Assembly: GCA_030523765.1 (NCBI GenBank)
Contig: JAUNHX010000004.1
Coordinates: forward strand, 85,553-149,552
DNA: 64,000 nucleotides
DNA from: Bacteroidales bacterium
Lineage (GTDB): Bacteria; Bacteroidota; Bacteroidia; Bacteroidales; P3
Reading direction: 5' to 3'
The translations under genes and the position numbers were made by a program. Positions within the stretch are counted from its first letter, which is position 1, and each line of letters opens with the position of its first letter. A model generated the notes under the pieces. The model ran no database searches. It was given only the letters and a program-made list of their open reading frames with translations, and was not told the origin of the DNA. This document shows positions 1-6,708 of this stretch, one piece after another.

Positions 1-1
1 T

Positions 2-529
2 TATCTTCTCAACGAACACACTACCCTCGAAGAGACAATCCATTACCTTGATCCTATTGCTCGCGGCGAAAATGTAGGGTTACTAAGCGAAGCAGGCTTG
101 CCTTGTGTGGCCGATCCTGGCATGCTTGTTACCCGACAGGCACAGCAACGAGGATTCAAGATTCTTCCACTTGTAGGACCTTCCTCGCTGATGATGGCGC
201 TGATGGCATCGGGACTTAACGGACAGCGATTCGCCTTTAATGGTTATCTGCCTGTTGATAAGGGAGAACGGGTAAAAGCGATACGCCAATTAGAGCAGCG
301 GGTACTTAAAGAGGGTCAGACACAACTATTTATTGAGGCACCTTATCGCAACAACCAAATGCTCGAAGCCTTAAGTTCCACTCTTTCGGCGAACACCCTT
401 ATCTGTGTGGCTGTCGATATCACGATGCCCTCCCAACAAATAATTACCGATACAGCTCTTTCATGGAAGAAGAGGCGTTCAACGATTGATCTCCATAAGC
501 GCAATACAGTATTTCTTATTGGTCATTAA
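2..529 (+). CDS. SAM-dependent methyltransferase, RsmI/tetrapyrrole-methylase family (5' end outside window)
   Basis: The reading frame is open from base 2, so the N-terminus lies outside the window. The visible 175 residues contain a SEAGLPCVADPG stretch and a VGPSSLMMALMASGLNGQ stretch. These match the signature of the RsmI family, which 2'-O-methylates C1402 of 16S rRNA using S-adenosylmethionine. Bacteroidota carry a short RsmI-like paralogue of about 230 residues, and this copy probably belongs there rather than to canonical RsmI. The SAM-binding GPSS loop is present; the first strand of the fold is missing because of the window edge. The stop lies 24 bases before the trmN6 ATG, so the two genes are probably co-transcribed. 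Family assignment is firm; the exact rRNA target is inferred. Confidence 0.8.
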   Translation, partial: YLLNEHTTLEETIHYLDPIARGENVGLLSEAGLPCVADPGMLVTRQAQQRGFKILPLVGPSSLMMALMASGLNGQRFAFNGYLPVDKGERVKAIRQLEQRVLKEGQTQLFIEAPYRNNQMLEALSSTLSANTLICVAVDITMPSQQIITDTALSWKKRRSTIDLHKRNTVFLIGH

Positions 530-553
530 AAGTCATTGGAGCACCCATTATCT

Positions 554-1273
554 ATGAAAGATCCTGTTTTTCACTTCCAACAGTTTGATATTCGCCAATC
601 ACATGCAGCCATGAAGGTGGGTACCGATAGCGATTTGCTTGGTGCCTTAGCTGTAGGTGGTAAGAATATCCTAGACATAGGAACTGGAACAGGTGTATTA
701 GCACTGATGATGGCGCAACGTTTCCCCAAAGCACATATTACCGCCATCGAGATTGATGAGCAAGCCGTTATCGATGCACAACACAACTTTAGCGAGTCGC
801 GATTCAGCCATCAGATTGCTTTGCATCATACCTCTTTTCAAGAATATGTGCGACAGCATGAGGAGAGAGCCTTGTTTGACAGTGTTGTGTGTAACCCTCC
901 CTATTTTGATCGTAGCTTAAAGTGTCCTAGTCAAGGACGTACCCGTGCTCGTCATTCATCAAGCCTTCCCTTCTCGGTATTGGCGCAAGGTGCCTTTCTG
1001 ATGCTCGATGAAGAAGGCTATTTCTCGGTATGTCTTCCCCCTGAAGTGCTCGAAGATTTTATCCGTGAATGCCGCTTTGCTGGTTTCTATCTTGCCCACT
1101 CTTGGGCAGTTAAAACACTTCCCCACAAAGAACCCAAACGCTTTATTGTGGTTTTCAAGAAAGGGATAGTGAACGAAGTGGATTCTCAAACTTTTGTGTT
1201 AAGCAACGCTGATCACAGCCGTTCCGATTGGTACCTCGAACTGATGAAGGATTTCTTGTTGCTGGAGCAATAA
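554..1273 (+). CDS. trmN6: tRNA1(Val) (adenine(37)-N6)-methyltransferase, TrmN6/YfiC family
   Basis: A class I SAM-dependent methyltransferase of 239 residues. It shows the glycine-rich SAM motif LDIGTGTGVLALMMAQ, the acidic strand-2 end (AIEIDEQA), and the catalytic NPPYF motif typical of adenine-N6 amino-methylases. After NPPYF comes an RTRARHSSSLPF segment as in YfiC/TrmN6 proteins, which methylate A37 of tRNA-Val. The frame is open upstream to a TTG at 536. I chose the ATG at 554 because the protein then begins at the conserved FHFQQF segment. It follows the RsmI-like gene closely, giving an RNA-modification pair. Confidence 0.85.
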   Translation: MKDPVFHFQQFDIRQSHAAMKVGTDSDLLGALAVGGKNILDIGTGTGVLALMMAQRFPKAHITAIEIDEQAVIDAQHNFSESRFSHQIALHHTSFQEYVRQHEERALFDSVVCNPPYFDRSLKCPSQGRTRARHSSSLPFSVLAQGAFLMLDEEGYFSVCLPPEVLEDFIRECRFAGFYLAHSWAVKTLPHKEPKRFIVVFKKGIVNEVDSQTFVLSNADHSRSDWYLELMKDFLLLEQ

Positions 1274-1508
1274 CCAATTATTCATTATCAATAAAACAAG
1301 AGTAACGTATATATCACGTAGTGTTTATGCGATAGAGAGCATATTCGTCTTATTAAAAGATCACACCTATATATCTTCAAATAGTATTGTAATAGCAATA
1401 GGAGAACTCATACCCAACTCCAATACAACACTAACTGTACAATAAGGAAGAAGTGAGACGGAGGAATGTAAAAGAAAAAGGAATCAAATTATTGATTCCT
1501 TTTCTTTG
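1274..1508. other. Intergenic region, no gene seen
   Basis: AT-rich spacer between the trmN6 stop and the tRNA-Arg on the opposite strand. The only recognisable element is the tRNA terminator at its right end. No reading frame with family resemblance was found. Confidence 0.5.
1472..1507 (-). terminator. Rho-independent terminator of tRNA-Arg
   Basis: Inverted repeat with GGAATCAA and TTGATTCC arms separated by a short AT loop. On the minus strand it is followed by a T-rich run. It lies directly downstream of the tRNA 3' end, so it most likely terminates the tRNA transcript. Confidence 0.7.
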
Positions 1509-1582
1509 TGACTCCCGCGGGATTCAAACCCACAACCTTCTGATCCGTAGTCAGATGCTCTATTCAGTTGAGCTAGGGAGCC
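1509..1582 (-). tRNA. tRNA-Arg (anticodon ACG)
   Basis: On the minus strand the sequence folds as a standard cloverleaf. The acceptor arms GGCTCCC/GGGAGTC pair with one G-U wobble. The D arm is GCTC/GAGC. The anticodon stem TCTGA/TCAGA encloses loop CTACGGA, which gives anticodon ACG. The T arm is GTGGG/CCCGC around TTTGAAT. The discriminator base is A and CCA is not encoded. ACG (wobble-edited to ICG) reads CGU, CGC and CGA arginine codons. It is a single-gene unit with its own promoter 39 bases upstream and a terminator immediately downstream. Confidence 0.96.
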
Positions 1583-1620
1583 ATCTGTTAAAACGTCCTT
1601 ATCTTTCCGTTTTGCGAGTG

Positions 1621-1628
1621 CAAAGATA
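1621..1628 (-). promoter_or_regulatory. Bacteroidota -7 box (TATCTTTG) for tRNA-Arg
   Basis: The minus strand reads TATCTTTG, a perfect match to the TAnnTTTG -7 element, about 39 bases before the tRNA 5' end. Confidence 0.75.
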
Positions 1629-1776
1629 CAAACTTTTTAGAACCCACCAAATTTTTTTTCGTTTTTTCTCTTTCTTTTTTACGCAAAGGTTTCGTTTGCT
1701 GAAGTATACGGATAAAACTTTTTTTTGAATAATGCTCAAGGAAGGCGAAAAAACAAAGGGATTTGGCAGTAAAAAT

Positions 1777-2307
1777 CTACTTTTTGGGGTCGTAGCGATA
1801 GACGTTCTTATAGAGTATTTGTTTAACCTCCTCAAACTCACCATCATCAAGCTCATATTTCGACATTACAATCATCTGCAAAGCCAATCCTTTACCATCG
1901 TAGCGAGGTTGCCAATATTCTTGAGGGTTGCGTGTAAATCCCATATCACCATAAAATTCAAGACGATGCTCGGCAGTTTCAGTGATAGGCATCTCTATTT
2001 CGAGAACCACTTGGTTGGGGTGCTGCATCATGAAATTAAGAAAGACAGCACGTCCAAGTCCTTGACCGCGAAATTCTTTGGCGATAGCGAAATGCTCAAT
2101 ATAGGTAAACTCCTCGAAGGTCCAGTAAGAGAGGATACCTATAGGCTCATCATCGTCGATGGTTGCCACCAAGAAATGGAAGTTATGCTCGTCGCGGTCC
2201 TCGAGCTGACTAAACGGAGGACGCTCTTCTTTCGGAAACGAATCCTCGAAGAGCTCTTTGGCAAAATGGTGATGTCCCGATTCGGACAAAGTGGAAAATT
2301 CTATCAT
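1777..2307 (-). CDS. GNAT family N-acetyltransferase
   Basis: A 176-residue protein with the acetyl-CoA binding motif A as RGQGLGRAV (about residues 80-88), after a FAIAKEF beta-strand. This is the GNAT acyl-CoA pyrophosphate-binding loop. The C-terminal PEIxY-like region (NPQEYWQPRYDG) resembles small cytosolic acetyltransferases of Bacteroidota. The substrate cannot be read from the sequence. It is the last gene of the leftward set that starts with the glycosyltransferase near 5.2 kb, 45 bases after the outer-membrane-like gene. Confidence 0.82.
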   Translation of the reverse strand: MIEFSTLSESGHHHFAKELFEDSFPKEERPPFSQLEDRDEHNFHFLVATIDDDEPIGILSYWTFEEFTYIEHFAIAKEFRGQGLGRAVFLNFMMQHPNQVVLEIEMPITETAEHRLEFYGDMGFTRNPQEYWQPRYDGKGLALQMIVMSKYELDDGEFEEVKQILYKNVYRYDPKK

Positions 2308-2352
2308 TTTATATATCTTTTATTCTTATTTAATATTCAATAATAAACACGA

Positions 2353-3408
2353 TTAAGAGTCGAACAACTTGAAGCCATCGAAATCGAATCGCAGTGTGAT
2401 AACATGCTGAGGTGCAAACATCTCGTAGCCTTCCAAATTGATACGATTGTAATATAAGGTGTAAGCTAACGTAAGGGTGCTATAACTGGGAAGGGTATAC
2501 CCCCAGTTGAGTGTAGCGAACGCACCATAACCGATGCCGCCTTGATTGATATAGTCGTAGGCATAGCTACTAGCCGAAGGGAACTGACCGTTCCAGATAT
2601 CGAGGATGCTATAGGTACGTCCAGCCACTTCGATATCGTTGGCCAGCACCTCTGTATTGTTTACTTGTCCTCCAAGTTCAAGTCCCCAATCAAGACCATT
2701 CTGCATTTTGAACTTACGAGATATTCCCAAGTCGATATTGATACGTTTTTCCTGCCCCACTATACCGCAACGCACCCACCTATCTTGATTAGTAAGGATG
2801 CCCGTACCGTTGGTAGCATTGAGCATAAAAACACCTACAGCAGTAAGCTTAGCATAATCCATTCGAATAATCCAACCCCATCCGTTGCCATAATCATACC
2901 GAAAACCCATACCCACTTGGAGAGCCATACGATATGACATTTCGCCATATTCATCGATTGAGAGTTGCTGATAGTTGGTGATATCGGAACCGATAAGATT
3001 GAGCGTTGTAAGATCGTTCCACATTTGCATACCGAAAGCCTCGCTATGCATGATACGATAGATGGAGTTTACGTTCGATTCGATGCCTTGATAGAAATTG
3101 GCGTGACAATCGCTTGCCAAGAGTATGCCAGCATCAAGACTTAGAGAAAGACCATACTGATAGTGAGTAGAGGTAGGAACGCGGCGCGAATAAGAGTCAT
3201 TGAGTTGACTCATACTCCATTGCCGATCATTGCTGTTGAGACAGAACGAAACATCAGGATCGGTTTTCGACCAACCCTGTGAAGACAATAATAATATGAA
3301 TACAATTAATATATAGCGGACAAGTGGCGACGAGCAACAAGAAGGTCCATCATCCAAATCGGAGGGTCCTGCACCGTCGCTACATCGGTCTCGATCTTTA
3401 TCGTTCAT
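2353..3408 (-). CDS. Uncharacterised outer-membrane beta-barrel-like protein
   Basis: I do not recognise a family. The 351-residue product starts with about 28 hydrophilic residues containing CSDGAGP and a CC pair. A hydrophobic segment, YILIVFILLLSSQGWSK, follows and looks like a signal sequence. The rest is rich in alternating aromatic/polar strands (YGLSLSLDAG, GWGWIIRMDY, LTLAYTLYY) and ends ITLRFDFDGFKLFDS. This pattern fits a small outer-membrane barrel. The hydrophilic extension before the signal is unusual: the true start may be a non-ATG codon nearer the hydrophobic stretch, or the protein may really carry a cytoplasmic N-terminus. It lies 39 bases downstream of the ECF sigma gene and is probably co-transcribed. 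Confidence 0.6.
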   Translation of the reverse strand: MNDKDRDRCSDGAGPSDLDDGPSCCSSPLVRYILIVFILLLSSQGWSKTDPDVSFCLNSNDRQWSMSQLNDSYSRRVPTSTHYQYGLSLSLDAGILLASDCHANFYQGIESNVNSIYRIMHSEAFGMQMWNDLTTLNLIGSDITNYQQLSIDEYGEMSYRMALQVGMGFRYDYGNGWGWIIRMDYAKLTAVGVFMLNATNGTGILTNQDRWVRCGIVGQEKRINIDLGISRKFKMQNGLDWGLELGGQVNNTEVLANDIEVAGRTYSILDIWNGQFPSASSYAYDYINQGGIGYGAFATLNWGYTLPSYSTLTLAYTLYYNRINLEGYEMFAPQHVITLRFDFDGFKLFDS

Positions 3409-3447
3409 TTTAGTTCAACAATTTATTGTAGTTATTATCTAATCAGG

Positions 3448-4074
3448 TTAAAAGATATCGTCGCGTTTGGAAAGGATGCTGAACAGCAAATTGTGGGCAC
3501 GGTGCAATTTAGATTTAACCGAACCTATAGGCATATTCATCTTGGCAGCGATTTCTTCGTACGACAGCTCTTCAAAGTACCGCAATTCGACTATATAGCG
3601 ATACATCGGCTTGAGTTGCTTGATAACCTCGCGCATGACTTGGATACGTTGTTGGCGCACCATATCCTCCTCAGGGTTGTTGGCTTCGGAGGGGATATTA
3701 AGTTCGCGCGAAACAGGTTGCGATTCATCGTAACTCGGAGCGATCACATCATCAATATAGTAAGTTTGTTCCTTACGTTTACGACGCAGATAATCAATAC
3801 AATTGTTCGATGCAATAGCAAAGAGCCAAGTACTAAAGGCGTGGTTGGGAGTATAGTTTTTTAGTTGGTGGAAAGCTTTGCCGAAAGCTTCGATGGTAAG
3901 GTCTTCGGCCGCTGTAGCATCGCTCGTCATCTTGAAAAGCATCATATAGAGAGGTTCGCGATAGGTACGCATCAAGTCGGCATAGGCCCGTTCATCGCCC
4001 TCGTCACGAGCACGTAACACCAGCTGATAATCGCGCTGAGCTTTCTCTGTTGATAAGTTGACGCTTGTTTCCAC
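3448..4074 (-). CDS. RNA polymerase sigma factor, sigma-70 family (ECF type)
   Basis: A 208-residue protein with region 2 (YREPLYMMLFKMTSDATAAEDLTIEAF, then FSTWLFAIASNNCIDYLRRKRK) and region 4 (LRYFEELSYEEIAAKMNMPIGSVKSKLHRA, a helix-turn-helix). There is no region 1.1 or 3, so it is an ECF-type factor directing RNA polymerase to a subset of promoters. A long acidic linker with the YDESQPVSREL region separates the domains. The gene begins three bases after the glycosyltransferase stop, indicating translational coupling. No classical anti-sigma gene is adjacent. The next gene encodes an outer-membrane-like protein with an odd N-terminus. Confidence 0.9.
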   Translation of the reverse strand: METSVNLSTEKAQRDYQLVLRARDEGDERAYADLMRTYREPLYMMLFKMTSDATAAEDLTIEAFGKAFHQLKNYTPNHAFSTWLFAIASNNCIDYLRRKRKEQTYYIDDVIAPSYDESQPVSRELNIPSEANNPEEDMVRQQRIQVMREVIKQLKPMYRYIVELRYFEELSYEEIAAKMNMPIGSVKSKLHRAHNLLFSILSKRDDIF

Positions 4075-4077
4075 TTA

Positions 4078-5226
4078 CTATTTATTTTTTCTTGTTAACG
4101 AAGAAAAATATAAAAAAGTATTTGCCACAAGAAAATAAAATTCATACAAGGGTGACCAGAAGTGTACCTGCTTAACACCAAATCCCTGATTAAGAACGCC
4201 AAACGACACTATTTGCCAAGCAATCTTTAACACAAAAAGTGCTACAACAAAAGGCCATAACATGATATCATGTACCAGCATCAGCACCAATGACAAGTAG
4301 AAAAGCAGCAACGAAAGGGGATGAAGCATTAGCAATAACTTCTGTCCGAAGGAATAGAGATGCTTAGTGGCGTATCTTTTCTTGCGTTGCAAGCGCCACT
4401 GTTTGTAACCGCTAGCAGGAACCCGTTCAACGAAAGCATCGGAGTGCAACACAAAACGGAAATTGCTACGGGTAGCATTCTGATTAACAAAGATATCGTC
4501 CGATCCCTCAGGAATGCTATAGTGGCTAATAAACCCTTTGCGATTCATGAAGAACGATCGCTTATAGGAGAGATTGCTGCCCATAGCAGTATAGGGGCAA
4601 CCCATCATCGACATACCTATCATAGTTGCAGTAGATTCCATATTGTCGTACTGCATCATCATATTGAGTCCTCCTACTTCTTGACGAACGCCACTATAGC
4701 CAGCCACCATATCGTGACCGCGAACAAATCCCGCAGCCATTGTCTTCACCCAATTGAATGTGAGCGGTTTGCAATCGGGTTCGGTTAGGAGAATAACATC
4801 GTTGGTAGCCGACCGAATACCTATAGAGAGGGGATATTTAGGTCCTTTGTACATATTTACATCCTCCTTGAAGTTAACCACTTTTAAATGAGGATAATTG
4901 GCTTTGAGGACTTTTAGCACATAGGGAGTATCGTCTTGCGACATATAGTCAACAATAACAACCTCGTAGCGAGGATAATCCTGTTCGAGCAAATAAACCA
5001 GATTATCTTTCAACAGATAGGCATCGTTGTGAACCGTCATAACAACCGACACCGAGGGCAAATCGGCATCCGAAATATTGTTTTGCAGTTCCTCAGCACC
5101 TTTTTTTTGTCGTCCCACACGGAAATATGCAAGAGCATAATAGAGGACTAAAACAAGAAAAAAGAACGATGCAACAATGAGCAAAGTCAGTGCATATGTG
5201 TTAGTTAAAGTGGAAAAGATATTCAT
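4078..5226 (-). CDS. Membrane-anchored GT2 family glycosyltransferase
   Basis: A 382-residue protein. An N-terminal membrane helix (about residues 10-32) is followed by a GT-A fold domain with PSVSVVMTVHND, the VIVDYMSQDDT acidic loop, and LLTEPDCKP in the position of the DxD-like metal site. A RRKKRYATKH segment resembles the Q/RxxRW-type acceptor region. Two further hydrophobic helices lie near the C-terminus. It probably transfers a sugar from a nucleotide or lipid-linked donor at the inner membrane; the substrate is unknown. It is the first gene of the leftward operon with the sigma factor and diverges from tgt. Confidence 0.82.
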   Translation of the reverse strand: MNIFSTLTNTYALTLLIVASFFFLVLVLYYALAYFRVGRQKKGAEELQNNISDADLPSVSVVMTVHNDAYLLKDNLVYLLEQDYPRYEVVIVDYMSQDDTPYVLKVLKANYPHLKVVNFKEDVNMYKGPKYPLSIGIRSATNDVILLTEPDCKPLTFNWVKTMAAGFVRGHDMVAGYSGVRQEVGGLNMMMQYDNMESTATMIGMSMMGCPYTAMGSNLSYKRSFFMNRKGFISHYSIPEGSDDIFVNQNATRSNFRFVLHSDAFVERVPASGYKQWRLQRKKRYATKHLYSFGQKLLLMLHPLSLLLFYLSLVLMLVHDIMLWPFVVALFVLKIAWQIVSFGVLNQGFGVKQVHFWSPLYEFYFLVANTFLYFSSLTRKNK

Positions 5227-5247
5227 TTGACTCTAAGTTTTCGACTG

Positions 5248-5255
5248 CAAAATTA
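5248..5255 (-). promoter_or_regulatory. -7 box (TAATTTTG) of the GT2-sigma operon
   Basis: The minus strand reads TAATTTTG, matching TAnnTTTG, 22 bases upstream of the glycosyltransferase ATG. The leader would be very short. Confidence 0.55.
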
Positions 5256-5277
5256 CTTATAATTCCCAAAATAGTTG

Positions 5278-5285
5278 TAATTTTG
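5278..5285 (+). promoter_or_regulatory. Candidate -7 box (TAATTTTG) for tgt
   Basis: Reads TAATTTTG on the plus strand, 66 bases upstream of the tgt ATG. A second near-match, TATCTTTA, lies at 5331-5338. I cannot tell which is used. Confidence 0.4.
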
Positions 5286-5351
5286 CACCACGATTTTAAA
5301 AAACTTGTCAACTATTTATTAACAACTTTATATCTTTACAGTTTTTATAGC

Positions 5352-6482
5352 ATGCATTTCGACATCACATCAACTGATCAGCACAGCAACGCCCGAGCCG
5401 GCATTCTTCACACCGATCACGGCGATATTCCTACCCCCATCTTTATGCCTGTAGGAACGGCCGGCACAGTAAAGGCTGTTCACCAACAAGAGTTGCGATC
5501 CGATATTGATGCCAAAATCATATTAGGCAACACCTATCATCTATACTTACGACCGGGATTAGAAACGCTACGAGCTGCTGGAGGATTACACAAATTCAAC
5601 GGATGGGAACGACCCATGCTTACCGATAGCGGTGGTTTTCAGGTGTTTTCGCTTGCCGATAGTCGCAAAATTACCGAAGAGGGATGTAAATTTCAAAGTC
5701 ACATAGACGGCTCTCGTCATCTTTTCACCCCCGAAAGGGTGATGGATATTGAGCGCGTTATTGGAGCCGATATCATTATGGCGTTCGATGAATGCTGTCC
5801 GGGCGATGCCCCCTATGCTTACGCTAAGAAATCGATGGAACTGACCCATCGTTGGCTTGATCGATGCATCCAACGCTACAATGAAACCGAACCGATATAT
5901 GGCTATCAGCAAGCCCTCTTCCCTATTGTTCAAGGATGCCAATATACCGACCTACGGCAACGAAGCGCTGAATACATCGCCTCCAAAGAGGCTTTGGGTT
6001 ATGCTATTGGAGGACTGGCCGTTGGCGAACCCACCGAAGTAATGTACCAAATGATAGAGGTAGTGAATACCATTCTTCCCAAAGATCATCCTCGCTATTT
6101 GATGGGTGTTGGAACTCCTGCCAATATTTTGGAAGCGATAGAACGCGGAGTAGATATGTTTGATTGTGTGATGCCTACACGCAACGGTCGCAACGGTATG
6201 CTTTTCACAAGTCGCGGCACCATTAATATAAAGAACAAGAAATGGGAAAGATGCTTTGAACCTATCGATCCCGATAGTAACGCTGAGGCCGATAGGGTGT
6301 ATACACTAGCTTATCTACATCACCTTTTCAAGGCCGAAGAGCTGTTGGGATTACAAATTGCATCCATCCACAACCTTCATTTCTACCTTTGGCTAGTAAA
6401 AGAGGCTCGTCAACATATTATTGATGGCGACTATAGCTTATGGAAGAGTCATATTGTGGAGCGTCTGTCTGTCCGGATTTAA
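5352..6482 (+). CDS. tgt: tRNA-guanine transglycosylase (queuosine pathway)
   Basis: A 376-residue enzyme exchanging guanine-34 for preQ1 in GUN-anticodon tRNAs. Visible signatures: TPIFMPVGTAGTVK, the substrate-pocket TDSGGFQVFSL, and FDCVMPTRNGRNG containing the nucleophilic aspartate. The ATG at 5352 gives the family-typical N-terminus; an upstream TTG at 5283 overlaps a promoter-like box and is unlikely. The C-terminal region that in E. coli binds zinc through a CxCxxC cluster reads DPDSNAEADRVY here, so those cysteines are absent, while the following AYLHHLF and IHNLHFYLWL are kept. An 11-bp tandem array follows the stop by about 20 bases. Confidence 0.95.
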   Translation: MHFDITSTDQHSNARAGILHTDHGDIPTPIFMPVGTAGTVKAVHQQELRSDIDAKIILGNTYHLYLRPGLETLRAAGGLHKFNGWERPMLTDSGGFQVFSLADSRKITEEGCKFQSHIDGSRHLFTPERVMDIERVIGADIIMAFDECCPGDAPYAYAKKSMELTHRWLDRCIQRYNETEPIYGYQQALFPIVQGCQYTDLRQRSAEYIASKEALGYAIGGLAVGEPTEVMYQMIEVVNTILPKDHPRYLMGVGTPANILEAIERGVDMFDCVMPTRNGRNGMLFTSRGTINIKNKKWERCFEPIDPDSNAEADRVYTLAYLHHLFKAEELLGLQIASIHNLHFYLWLVKEARQHIIDGDYSLWKSHIVERLSVRI

Positions 6483-6504
6483 TCATAAAATCGGTTTTTC
6501 TAAC

Positions 6505-6537
6505 TCTAACTTAAGTCTAACTTAAGTCTGACTTTTT
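6505..6537 (+). repeat. Tandem 11-bp repeat, three units
   Basis: Two exact copies of TCTAACTTAAG and a third unit reading TCTGACTTTTT. The same unit family occurs at 37091-37134 and, on the other strand, at 63630-63662. The function is unknown; the period is about one DNA helical turn. Confidence 0.8.
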
Positions 6538-6674
6538 TGAACCCTAGAAAACTATCATTTTTTTTTGCCAAACGAACCACCCAAGAAAAGGGCGAAAAAG
6601 AGAATAATGTGTCGTTATGGTGCTGAAAGCGAGAGAATAGAAGAAAAAGTGTTGTAGAAAGAAAAATTATTCGT

Positions 6675-6682
6675 ATCTTTGT
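6675..6682 (+). promoter_or_regulatory. -7 box (TATCTTTG) of the glucan synthase gene
   Basis: Perfect TAnnTTTG match, 26 bases upstream of the ATG at 6709. An in-frame TTG at 6679 lies inside this box, which argues against that TTG as a start codon. Confidence 0.75.
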
Positions 6683-6708
6683 CGAATATTAAAATAGTCA
6701 GCACTAGT

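Noticed and set aside
1732..2343. 203-codon plus-strand frame
   Set aside because: Antisense to the acetyltransferase gene, whose motifs are clear on the minus strand.
6679..6708. TTG start for the glucan synthase 10 codons upstream
   Set aside because: The TTG lies within the TATCTTTG promoter box, so it would not be in the transcript.
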